Shown here: piece by piece, positions 15,648-23,628 of the stretch
Position numbering within the stretch: the stretch's first letter is position 1
Layout: each line of letters starts with the position of its first letter
Assembly (NCBI GenBank): GCA_900316745.1
Contig: ONEB01000002.1
Location: 156,241 to 220,240, forward strand
DNA: 64,000 nt
Direction of reading: 5' to 3'
From: an uncultured Eubacteriales bacterium
GTDB lineage: Bacteria > Bacillota > Clostridia > Oscillospirales > Oscillospiraceae
Notes under the pieces: generated by a model
Told to the model about the DNA's origin: nothing
Database searches by the model: none
Seen by the model: the letters and a program-made list of their open reading frames with translations, nothing else
Program-made: the position numbers and the translations under genes

Positions 15648-16667
15648 ATGAAAATGATCGTCACCGGCGGCGCCGGATTTATCGGAAGCAACTTCATTTT
15701 TTATATGCGCAGGACGCACCCCGACTATGATCTCGTCTGCGTGGATAAGCTAACCTATGCGGGCAATCTCGAAACGCTCGCGCCCGTCATGGACGACCCG
15801 CATTTCCGCTTTGCGAAGATCGATATCTGCGACCGCAAGGCGGTCTATGATCTCTTCGAGGCGGAGAAGCCGGACGTGGTTGTGAACTTTGCTGCCGAGA
15901 GCCATGTGGACCGCAGCATCGAGACGCCGGAGATCTTCCTGCAGACGAACATTCTCGGCACGCAGGTGCTCATGGACGCCTGCCGCAAATACGGCATCGA
16001 GCGCTTCCATCAGGTCTCGACGGACGAGGTCTACGGCGACCTGCCGCTCGACCGTCCGGATCTGTTCTTCACGGAGAAGACTCCGCTGCACACCTCCAGC
16101 CCGTACAGCGCATCCAAGGCGTCTGCGGACCTCCTCGTCGGCGCGTATCACCGCACCTACGGTCTGCCCGTCACGATCAGCCGCTGCTCGAACAACTACG
16201 GGCCGTACCAGTTCCCGGAGAAGCTCATCCCGCTCATGATCGCCAACTGCACCGCCGACAAGCCGCTGCCGGTGTACGGCCAGGGCCTGAACGTGCGCGA
16301 CTGGCTGTACGTGGAGGATCACTGCGCGGCGATCGATCTGATTCTGCAGGGCGGCAAGGTCGGCGAGGTCTATAACATCGGCGGTCATAACGAGATGCGC
16401 AACATCGATATCGTTAAGCTCATCATCGGCACGCTCGGCAAGTCCGAGGATCTGATCACGTTTGTGACCGACCGCAAGGGCCACGATATGCGCTATGCCA
16501 TCGACCCGACCTATATCCACAATGAGCTCGGCTGGCTGCCGGAGACGAAGTTTGCCGACGGCATCCAGAAGACCATCGCTTGGTATCTGGACAACCGCCC
16601 GTGGTGGGAGAATATCGTGAACGGCTCGTACCGCGATTATTACGAGCGCATGTACGCCAACCGATGA
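15648..16667 (+). CDS. rmlB: dTDP-glucose 4,6-dehydratase
   Basis: An extended SDR of 339 residues: Rossmann TGGAGFIGSNF at the N-terminus, the active-site STDEVYGDL, the YSASKASAD Tyr-x3-Lys pair and SRCSNNYGPYQFPEKLIP. This set is diagnostic of RmlB rather than other epimerases. It converts dTDP-glucose to dTDP-4-keto-6-deoxyglucose. CGGAGGG precedes the start, 18 bp after rmlC. Together with rmlA and rmlC it supplies a dTDP-4-keto-L-sugar; the expected last enzyme, RmlD, is not recognisable nearby. Confidence 0.97.
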   Translation: MKMIVTGGAGFIGSNFIFYMRRTHPDYDLVCVDKLTYAGNLETLAPVMDDPHFRFAKIDICDRKAVYDLFEAEKPDVVVNFAAESHVDRSIETPEIFLQTNILGTQVLMDACRKYGIERFHQVSTDEVYGDLPLDRPDLFFTEKTPLHTSSPYSASKASADLLVGAYHRTYGLPVTISRCSNNYGPYQFPEKLIPLMIANCTADKPLPVYGQGLNVRDWLYVEDHCAAIDLILQGGKVGEVYNIGGHNEMRNIDIVKLIIGTLGKSEDLITFVTDRKGHDMRYAIDPTYIHNELGWLPETKFADGIQKTIAWYLDNRPWWENIVNGSYRDYYERMYANR

Positions 16668-16695
16668 GCCGCGCGGCATGATACAGGAGACGAAA

Positions 16696-17559
16696 ATGAA
16701 AAAAAAGTGTGATATGCAGGGCAAGCGCGTGTTCGTTACTGGCGCGGGCGGCTACATAGGACGGCATCTCGTAACCGCGCTGTGTGACGCGGGCGCGGAG
16801 GTTCTGATCCCTATGCACCATGCCGACCGCGTGGACGAAAGAGCCGTGCGCGTGGACGCTGAGATTTTCAGCGGCTCGGAGACGATCTATCAGGATCTGG
16901 GCGAGCCGGACGTGCTGATCCATCTGGCGTGGCGGGACGGTTTCCGTCACCAGTCTGACGCGCACATGCAGAATCTGCCGAACCATGTGTTCTTCCTGCG
17001 AAACCTCATGCAGGGCGGACTCAAGCAGCTCGTTGTTATGGGTACAATGCACGAGATCGGCTATCACGAGGGCGCGATCAGCGCTGACACGCCCTGCAAT
17101 CCGACAAATTTTTACGGGATCGCCAAGGACGCGCTTCGCCGCTGCGCTTTCCTGATGGCTGAGGAGTACGGCACCTGCCTGCAGTGGCCGCGCGCATATT
17201 ATATTCTTGGTGACGACCGCAATAACAAGTCCGTGTTTGCAAAGCTTCTTGAGGCAGCCGAGCGCGGGCAGGAGCGTTTCCCGTTTACGAGCGGGACGCA
17301 CCGCTTCGACTTTATTGATGTTTTGGAGCTTGCACAGCAGCTTATGTGGATCGCTGCACAGGAGCAGGTCACCGGGATCATCGAGTGCTGCACCGGCGAG
17401 CCGGTGTCGCTTGGCGAGCAGGCTGAACGGTTCATCCGCAGCCACAATCTGATAATCACGCTGGACTACGGAAAGTTCCCCGAGCCGAAAGGCGAATCTC
17501 CCGGCGTGTGGGGAGACCCGACTCGGATCCGGCAGATCCGGGACATCGTATTACGATAA
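16696..17559 (+). CDS. NAD(P)-dependent SDR epimerase/reductase, candidate RmlD replacement
   Basis: An extended short-chain dehydrogenase of 287 residues. ATG 16696 was chosen because CAGGAG lies seven bases upstream, inside the frame of an earlier ATG. It has the VFVTGAGGYIGRH Rossmann loop, LIHLAWRDGF, a VMGTMHEIGYHEGA active-site strand and FYGIAKDALRR carrying the Tyr-x3-Lys catalytic pair. It is not a canonical RmlD but belongs to an SDR group often found in rhamnose-type loci of Gram-positives. By position it may reduce the RmlC product to dTDP-L-rhamnose or the C4 epimer dTDP-6-deoxy-L-talose. Function inferred from context only. Confidence 0.75.
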   Translation: MKKKCDMQGKRVFVTGAGGYIGRHLVTALCDAGAEVLIPMHHADRVDERAVRVDAEIFSGSETIYQDLGEPDVLIHLAWRDGFRHQSDAHMQNLPNHVFFLRNLMQGGLKQLVVMGTMHEIGYHEGAISADTPCNPTNFYGIAKDALRRCAFLMAEEYGTCLQWPRAYYILGDDRNNKSVFAKLLEAAERGQERFPFTSGTHRFDFIDVLELAQQLMWIAAQEQVTGIIECCTGEPVSLGEQAERFIRSHNLIITLDYGKFPEPKGESPGVWGDPTRIRQIRDIVLR

Positions 17560-17577
17560 ACAGAGAGGAGTACGAGG

Positions 17578-18477
17578 ATGTACAGTCCAACGATTCAAGT
17601 TCAATCCGTTATCTATCAGAATGACCCGGCCAATCTCTGCCGCACCATTGAGCATCTGGCAAACGCGGTCCGTGTGGAGCGCGAGAGCGTCGCGCAGCTC
17701 GGCAGAGTGAAGTTGGTATACGGCGATGCATCTCCGGAGCCCGTTTTGACGGAAGCTGCTCTTTCAGAGCTGCGTGAGAAGTTCGGCAATCAGCTCGACA
17801 TCGAGTACCGCGTGTTCGGCTTCAATTCCGGTTCCGCCAAAGGGCACAATCTGCTCGCCGAGAAGACCGAAGCTGATTTTGTCATGATCATGAACCCGGA
17901 CATTCTGCTTTCTCCCCGCACGTTGATCTACCTCATGTCGCTGATGGATGATCCCAAAACCGGTATGGCGGAGGCCCGTCAGACACCGCTGGAGCACCCG
18001 AAAGTTTATGACCTGGAGACGCTTGAGACAGACTGGGCGACTACTGCCTGCGCACTGATCCGAACGGATGTATTTCGGAAGCTCAACGGTTTTGACTGCG
18101 ATACGTTCTTCCTGTACTGTGATGACGTAGACTTTTCCTGGCGCGTTCGTCTGGCGGGCTACAAGGTTCGCTATCAGCCGAACGCTCCGGTTTATCATGC
18201 CAAGCATCTGGATTCCGAGGGCAAGTGGATGCCGACAAAGTCTGAGATCTATTATTCTGCCGAGGCATCTCTGCTCATGGCGCACAAATGGTCGAATCCG
18301 AAGCTGGTAAAGAAGCTTCTGCGCATGTTCAGCGGTCGCAGCGGCGCCGAGCGCGAAGCTGCGAAGGCTTTCATCAAGCGCCGTAAAGAGGGAACGCTTC
18401 CCGAGCCGATCGATCCGAAGCACACGGTCGCTACGTTCCGTGACTGGCAGTATTCTGAAAGTCGTTTTGTGCTATGA
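17578..18477 (+). CDS. GT2 glycosyltransferase (rhamnosyltransferase-like)
   Basis: An inverting GT-A glycosyltransferase of 299 residues. The N-terminal nucleotide fold opens with IQVQSVIYQNDP; MNPDILLSP supplies the metal-binding DxD-equivalent (NPD) typical of rhamnosyl-type GT2 enzymes; DTFFLYCDDVDFSWRVR is the ED(x)-type acceptor/catalytic motif; VYHAKH follows. It lacks membrane segments. AGAGGAG precedes the start. It sits directly after the deoxysugar genes and overlaps the acyltransferase start, so it may transfer the deoxysugar made by the upstream enzymes (inference). Confidence 0.85.
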   Translation: MYSPTIQVQSVIYQNDPANLCRTIEHLANAVRVERESVAQLGRVKLVYGDASPEPVLTEAALSELREKFGNQLDIEYRVFGFNSGSAKGHNLLAEKTEADFVMIMNPDILLSPRTLIYLMSLMDDPKTGMAEARQTPLEHPKVYDLETLETDWATTACALIRTDVFRKLNGFDCDTFFLYCDDVDFSWRVRLAGYKVRYQPNAPVYHAKHLDSEGKWMPTKSEIYYSAEASLLMAHKWSNPKLVKKLLRMFSGRSGAEREAAKAFIKRRKEGTLPEPIDPKHTVATFRDWQYSESRFVL

Positions 18478-19574
18478 TCGCTGAAAAAATCCAGGCGCAT
18501 TCATCGGTGGCTGCTTCCGTCAGACGGGAGAACAACTTCTCGATGCTCCATTTCATCGGAGCGCTGATGGTTGTTTACGGTCATCAGTGGGCGCTGCTTG
18601 GCGGTAGCCCGCCGGCATGGCTCGGCAATTCCGTGAGCACGCTTGGCGTAAAAATGATCTTTGTGATTACAGGGTATCTGATTACGCAGAGCTACTTGCG
18701 CGAATGCCGCTTCGGCCGGTACATGCTTCGCAGGCTCATTCGCATCTACCCGGCTCTGATCTTCTGCGTTGTGGGATCGACGGTGCTGCTGTCCATTGTG
18801 TCAACGCTCCCTTCCGAGACCTATTTCCACTGGTCGTGGCGCTATGTGGCGGACAACCTCCTTCTGCGCCCGAACTACACCCTTCCCGGCGTGTTCGAGT
18901 CAAACATCTATCCCAACGCTGTCAACGGCTCGCTTTGGACCATGCCGGTCGAGGTGAGTATGTACGTTGTGGTCGGCGGACTGTTGCATTTGCTGCTGCT
19001 CGTTTTTCCGAGAGATGCGGAGAAACGCTTCAAAAAGCCCGCCGTATGGATTTACGCGGCGTTCGTGCTTGCTGTATGCGGAGCGGGTCTGGCCTACAAG
19101 TTCTCCGGCCGCAGCCTGGTGATCGGATTCTGGGGCACGGACTGGATCGCGGCGCTGGATGTCGCACCGTACATTCTGCTGGGCAGCCTCTATTGCATCG
19201 CCGATCTGAAGAAGTACTGCAATCTGCAGGTGGCATTTGTACTGGTGGTGCTCGCTTCGTGTCTGGAGATCCCGTATACGGAAGCAGTCACGATGGCGGT
19301 CGTGCCATACTGCGTGCTGTCTTTCTCCGTCACGGAGAAACCTGTATTTCGCGATTGGTTCCGCAAGAACAATATCGCGTACGGCGTGTATTTATGGGGA
19401 TTTCCGCTGCAGCAGCTGGTGCTGTATGTGCTGCGCGACCATATTGCCGCGCTGTCACCGAACGATGCTTTTCTCATCAGCCTGTTCCCGATCCTGCTGA
19501 TGGCATGGCTTTCGCATCATCTGATTGAGCGCCCGATCGAGAGCGATTTGAAAAAGCTTCTGATCCGCTCCTGA
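18474..19574 (+). CDS. Acyltransferase 3 family membrane protein (O-acetylase)
   Basis: A 366-residue integral membrane protein with about ten hydrophobic segments. The first helix carries MLHFIGALMVVYGHQWALLG, where the H of GHQ matches the family catalytic-site histidine, followed by IFVITGYLITQSYLRE and RLIRIYPALI as in OafA/NodX/YrhL proteins. It ends with SHHLIERPIESDLKK, another family signature. Such proteins O-acetylate surface polysaccharides. The ATGA overlap with the upstream glycosyltransferase indicates coupling, so a sugar of this polymer is probably acetylated. The acyl group and position are unknown. Confidence 0.88.
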   Translation: MIAEKIQAHSSVAASVRRENNFSMLHFIGALMVVYGHQWALLGGSPPAWLGNSVSTLGVKMIFVITGYLITQSYLRECRFGRYMLRRLIRIYPALIFCVVGSTVLLSIVSTLPSETYFHWSWRYVADNLLLRPNYTLPGVFESNIYPNAVNGSLWTMPVEVSMYVVVGGLLHLLLLVFPRDAEKRFKKPAVWIYAAFVLAVCGAGLAYKFSGRSLVIGFWGTDWIAALDVAPYILLGSLYCIADLKKYCNLQVAFVLVVLASCLEIPYTEAVTMAVVPYCVLSFSVTEKPVFRDWFRKNNIAYGVYLWGFPLQQLVLYVLRDHIAALSPNDAFLISLFPILLMAWLSHHLIERPIESDLKKLLIRS

Positions 19575-19621
19575 GCGGCGAAGCACTAGAAGAGAAACTT
19601 GCTTTTAGGAGTTGTAAACTT

Positions 19622-20737
19622 ATGGCGATTACCGCGGACGCAAAGAAACAGTTGCAAAAACTCGCTGCCAGTCTGGACGGACTGCCCGGCGGTACGAGAC
19701 TTTATGACTATCTGGAATGGATCGATGATCAGATTTCGCATCCCGACCCGCTATTTCGGAAAAAATATCTGCCGTTGATCCGAAAAGAGAAGGCTGCGCG
19801 TGAGGCGGACCATCCGTTTTTGACGGTCATTACGCGCACGCAGGGCAAAAGACCGGAGATGCTGCGCGAAACACTGCTGTGCCTGAGTGCGCAGACCGAT
19901 ACCGATTTCGAGCTTCTGCTCATCGGACACAAGCTCACAGATGAAGGACACGAGCTGGTTGAGCAGATCCTCAGCGAACAGCCTGCGTCGTTTCGTGCGC
20001 AGATCCGCTTTATCGAGCTGAACGAGGGCAAGCGCGCCACGCCGCTGAACGTCGGCTTTGCCCGTGCGCACGGCGATTATGTGGCGATCCTTGACGACGA
20101 CGATCTGGTCTTTGACGACTGGGTAGAGGGCTTCCATAAGGCGGCAGAGGGCAACGAAGGCAGTATCCTTCACGCCCAGGTGCTTACGCAGACTTGGCGC
20201 ACCTTCACTGCGGACGAGACCCCCGGCGCGCTGATCAGCGTAGGCAGCTACGGCACGGAATACTGTGTGGATTTCGAACCGATCCAACAGATGGAGAGCA
20301 ATCACTGCCCGCTCAACGGCCTTGCGTTCCCGGTGTTCTTCTTCCACAAGCTCGGACTCATCTTTGATGAGACGCTCACGACCACGGAAGACTGGGACTT
20401 CTTCATGCGCACCTCTTTCCTCTCCGGTGTGACTGACGTGGGACATCCCACCTGCATTTACCGCCTGTGGGAGAATACGGACAACTCCTACGTTGTTCAC
20501 AAGCGGTGGGAGTGGCAGGAGAACTACGACCTCATTCAGGATAAATATGCTGCCATGCCCGTGCTTCTCCCGAGAGACTGCGAGAAGAATTTCCGCATCT
20601 ATGTGAACGCGCAGCCGGAGCACAAGCCTGTGCACATCCTGGCAAAAGAATTTGTGAGCCACTTTGTTCCGAAGCCGATCTGGAACCGCATGAAAAAGGC
20701 CTATCGCGCAGCAGGCGGCAAGGTATTCCTGGGCTGA
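19622..20737 (+). CDS. GT2 glycosyltransferase, first of a tandem pair
   Basis: A 371-residue GT-A protein. About 65 leader residues precede the GT2 core TVITRTQGKRPEMLRETLL, with FELLLIGHK, TPLNVGFARAHGDYVAILDD and the D-D-D-D cluster LDDDDLVFDDWVEGFH as metal site, then LTTTEDWDFFMRTSFLSGV. Helical basic C-terminus. Almost every landmark is shared with the next gene, so the two arose by duplication. Sugar donor unknown; it probably acts on the lipid-linked glycan of this locus. Confidence 0.85.
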   Translation: MAITADAKKQLQKLAASLDGLPGGTRLYDYLEWIDDQISHPDPLFRKKYLPLIRKEKAAREADHPFLTVITRTQGKRPEMLRETLLCLSAQTDTDFELLLIGHKLTDEGHELVEQILSEQPASFRAQIRFIELNEGKRATPLNVGFARAHGDYVAILDDDDLVFDDWVEGFHKAAEGNEGSILHAQVLTQTWRTFTADETPGALISVGSYGTEYCVDFEPIQQMESNHCPLNGLAFPVFFFHKLGLIFDETLTTTEDWDFFMRTSFLSGVTDVGHPTCIYRLWENTDNSYVVHKRWEWQENYDLIQDKYAAMPVLLPRDCEKNFRIYVNAQPEHKPVHILAKEFVSHFVPKPIWNRMKKAYRAAGGKVFLG

Positions 20738-20772
20738 GCGGAAGCGACTTCGGCCTGAAAAAGGAGCAGGAA

Positions 20773-21873
20773 ATGACACCCCAATCTTCCTTCCAATCTG
20801 AGCTCGACAGGTTGTCAGAGCTTGCGGGAGACGTTGCTCCCGCGACGTCACTTTATCGATCGGTGCACTGGCTGAACGAGCTGCTGGCGCACCCTGACGC
20901 ACTGTTTACAAACACCTACCTGCCGATGATCCGGCAGGAGCAGAGTGCCTGCACCGGCGAGCGGCCGTTTCTGACGGTGGTTACGCGCACGCAGGGGAAG
21001 CGCCCGGAGATGCTTCGCGAGGTGATGCTCTCGCTTGCGGCACAGACGGATCAGGATTTCGAACTTCTGCTCGTCGGGCATAAGGTATCGCCTGAGGATC
21101 AGGCCAAACTTGATGCCCTGCTGGAGGACTTTCCGGCCTCCCTGCGCGTGCGTGTGCGTTGCCTTTCGGTGCATCATGGAACGCGCACTACGCCGCTGAA
21201 TGTAGCCTTTGCCCATGCGCGCGGAGACTATATCGCCGTACTGGATGATGATGACCTGGTGTTCGATAACTGGGTCTCTGTGTTCCATACAGCTGCCGAG
21301 AAGGGGCGCGGAACGCTGCTGCACAGCTATGTGGTCACACAGAAATGGGAGCTGACGGAGCACGGTTCCATGGCGAGCAAAGCGCCGGGCAGCGAGTGCT
21401 GTCACGATTTCCGGCCCGTCAATCAGCTGGAATACAACATGTGTCCGCTCATGAGCATTGCGTTTCCGGCCCAATACTTCCAGCGCTACGGCCTCATTTT
21501 TGATGAAACACTCACCACCACGGAGGACTGGGATTATATCATGCGCCTTGCCGCGTTTGCGGGCGTGACGGATATTCCGGAGACCACGGCGATCTACCGT
21601 ATGTGGGAGAATGCGGAGAACTCCCAGTCGCTGCATGAGCAGCCGGAGTGGAAGCGCAACTATGCGCGTATTCAGGCGCGCTTAACGCAGATGCCGGTGC
21701 TGCTGCAGCCCGGCGCGCCGAAGCTGCGTCTCCCGGAGGGGGAGGCGCCGTATGAGATCACGCCGGAGCGCGTTGCGCTCAAGCTGCGCGTGCGCAAGCT
21801 GGTGCCGACGCCCGTCTGGTGGACGGCCAAGAAGGTCTACCGCCTCTGCGGCGGAAAAAAATGGCTCGGGTAA
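20773..21873 (+). CDS. GT2 glycosyltransferase, second of a tandem pair
   Basis: A 366-residue paralogue of the preceding gene: TVVTRTQGKRPEMLREVML, FELLLVGHKVSPEDQ, TPLNVAFAHARGDYIAVLDD, DDDDLVFDNWVSVFH and LTTTEDWDYIMRLAAFAGV align without large gaps, including the N-terminal leader (LYRSVHWLNELLAHPDALF against LYDYLEWIDDQISHPDPLF). AAAAGGAG precedes the ATG. The copies differ mainly in the acceptor region and C-terminus, consistent with separate linkages in the same polymer. Specificity unknown. Confidence 0.85.
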   Translation: MTPQSSFQSELDRLSELAGDVAPATSLYRSVHWLNELLAHPDALFTNTYLPMIRQEQSACTGERPFLTVVTRTQGKRPEMLREVMLSLAAQTDQDFELLLVGHKVSPEDQAKLDALLEDFPASLRVRVRCLSVHHGTRTTPLNVAFAHARGDYIAVLDDDDLVFDNWVSVFHTAAEKGRGTLLHSYVVTQKWELTEHGSMASKAPGSECCHDFRPVNQLEYNMCPLMSIAFPAQYFQRYGLIFDETLTTTEDWDYIMRLAAFAGVTDIPETTAIYRMWENAENSQSLHEQPEWKRNYARIQARLTQMPVLLQPGAPKLRLPEGEAPYEITPERVALKLRVRKLVPTPVWWTAKKVYRLCGGKKWLG

Positions 21874-21904
21874 ATGCCTGGCAGCAAAAATCTGCATTTT
21901 AGGC

Positions 21905-21933
21905 TTCAAATCACAGGCCGGATATGATATAAT
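21905..21933 (+). promoter_or_regulatory. Internal promoter upstream of the ABC exporter genes
   Basis: TTCAAA (21905-21910), 17-nt spacer, TATAAT (21928-21933) with TG extension, in the 113-bp gap before the permease gene. Confidence 0.65.
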
Positions 21934-21986
21934 TATCTATCTGTGAGTGAAACTGCACAAATGATACCAACCGCATGGAGGTTTGC

Positions 21987-22781
21987 ATGCATACTGTTCA
22001 AAAGGATCTCGCGGGTCTGAAAAAATACAGCTACCTGCTGGCACAGCTCATTTCCCGCGACTTTAAGGTGAAATATAAACGCAGTGCGCTGGGCGTCGCC
22101 TGGAGCCTGCTGTATCCGCTGCTCACGACAGGCGTACTTGCGCTGGTCTTTGCAAATATTTTCCGCTTCACACAGCCCGGAGTCAGTTTTCTTGCCTATC
22201 TGATGACGGGCCTGACCTACTTTAACTATTTCAGCGAGGCCTCCAACCTCTCCATGAGCAGCGTCGTGGCGAATTTCAACCTGCTCAACAAAGTCTATAT
22301 TCCGAAATACATTTTCCCGCTTTCGAAATGTCTGTTCGTGGGCATCAACTTCCTGCTCACGCTCCTGCCGCTGTATGCGGTGCTCATCTTCACCGGAACC
22401 GGCATCACATGGCACCATGTGCTTCTGCCGTATTCGTTTTTGTGCCTGTTCCTGTTCACAGTGGGCATGAGCTTTCTTGTGGCGACGATTGCTGTGTTTA
22501 TGCGCGACATGTTCTATATCTACGGCGTTGTGCTCACGCTGATGACGTATGCCACGCCCATCATGTATGATCTCGCGATCGTGCAGGATCAGACGCTGAT
22601 CAACATTCTGAAGCTCAACCCGCTTTACCACTATATCAATTTCGGCCGTATGATCATGCTGTTCCATCAGGTCCCGTCTTTGGACAGCTTTATTGCCTGC
22701 GCGCTCTCAAGTATCGTAGTGCTGCTGCTGGGACTGTATGTTTTCAGACGGAATCAGGACAAGTTCATCTATTACATGTAA
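21987..22781 (+). CDS. ABC-2 polysaccharide exporter permease (Wzm/TagG-like)
   Basis: A 264-residue permease with six membrane segments. ATG 21987 is preferred because GGAGG lies seven bases before it, within an earlier in-frame ATG. The amphipathic N-terminus LISRDFKVKYKRSALGVAWSL is the family signature, and FMRDMFYIYGVVLTLMTYATPIMYD lies near the C-terminus. With the adjacent ATPase it should form an exporter moving the completed undecaprenyl-linked polymer (O-antigen or teichoic-acid type) across the membrane, so the polymer is finished in the cytoplasm rather than by a Wzy polymerase. Confidence 0.92.
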   Translation: MHTVQKDLAGLKKYSYLLAQLISRDFKVKYKRSALGVAWSLLYPLLTTGVLALVFANIFRFTQPGVSFLAYLMTGLTYFNYFSEASNLSMSSVVANFNLLNKVYIPKYIFPLSKCLFVGINFLLTLLPLYAVLIFTGTGITWHHVLLPYSFLCLFLFTVGMSFLVATIAVFMRDMFYIYGVVLTLMTYATPIMYDLAIVQDQTLINILKLNPLYHYINFGRMIMLFHQVPSLDSFIACALSSIVVLLLGLYVFRRNQDKFIYYM

Positions 22782-22791
22782 GGATCGCATT

Positions 22792-23577
22792 ATGGAAGAT
22801 ATCATGATTCGAGCCAGAGATGTGTCCATGCGTTTTAACCTGGGCATCGAGAAGGGCTTTTCGATCAAGCAGGGCTTCGTGGACCTGCTGGATCCCAAAA
22901 AAAGACGCGCAAAAAAAGAGGCGCGCGAAAAAGCAAATAATGAGTTCTGGGCGCTTTCGGACGTCAGCTTCGAGATCCGTCCCGGTGAGGTTGTTGGTCT
23001 GATCGGCAGCAACGGCGCCGGAAAATCGACGCTGCTGAAAATCGTCGCCGGTGTGCTCAAGCCGACCAAGGGTACCATGGAGGCGTATGGCACGATCTGT
23101 CCCATGATCGAGCTGGGCGCGGGATTCGACATGGATCTGACCGCCCGTGAGAACATCTTTCTCAACGGTGCTGTGATGGGCTATTCCAAAAGCTTCATCG
23201 AGAGCAAATACGATGAGATCGTGGCGTTTTCCGAGCTGCAGGATTTTCTGGAGGTTCCGGTGCGCAACTTCTCCTCCGGTATGATTGCGCGTCTGGCGTT
23301 CTCCGTGGCGACGATCGTTGATCCTGAGATCCTGATCGTGGACGAGATCCTGTCTGTGGGCGACCTTGCGTTTCAGCAGAAAAGCGAGGAAAAAATGCTC
23401 AGTATGATCCAGGGTGGTACGACAGTCCTCTATGTCTCGCACTCGATCGCTTCCATCAAAAAGCTTTGTGATCGTGTGATCTGGCTGGATCATGGCCGTA
23501 TTCGCGAGGTCGGATCTGCGAACACGGTCTGCACACACTATACGGACTATGTCGGCGTAACGGGCACCGACGACTGA
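22792..23577 (+). CDS. ABC polysaccharide exporter ATPase (Wzt/TagH-like, short form)
   Basis: A 261-residue ATP-binding subunit. Walker A is GLIGSNGAGKSTLLK, the signature region is VPVRNFSSGMIARLAFSVA, Walker B is ILIVDEILSVGD with the switch His in LYVSHSIASI. The PKKRRAKKEAREK basic insertion near residue 40 is typical of Wzt/TagH proteins. It lacks the C-terminal carbohydrate-binding extension of long Wzt forms, so export is probably not gated by terminal-sugar recognition. AAGGATCG precedes ATG 22792, ten bases after the permease stop. Confidence 0.93.
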   Translation: MEDIMIRARDVSMRFNLGIEKGFSIKQGFVDLLDPKKRRAKKEAREKANNEFWALSDVSFEIRPGEVVGLIGSNGAGKSTLLKIVAGVLKPTKGTMEAYGTICPMIELGAGFDMDLTARENIFLNGAVMGYSKSFIESKYDEIVAFSELQDFLEVPVRNFSSGMIARLAFSVATIVDPEILIVDEILSVGDLAFQQKSEEKMLSMIQGGTTVLYVSHSIASIKKLCDRVIWLDHGRIREVGSANTVCTHYTDYVGVTGTDD

Positions 23578-23628
23578 AGATTTCACCCATCCACTCCGGT
23601 CATTTCATACGGGCGATGAGGACGGCTT

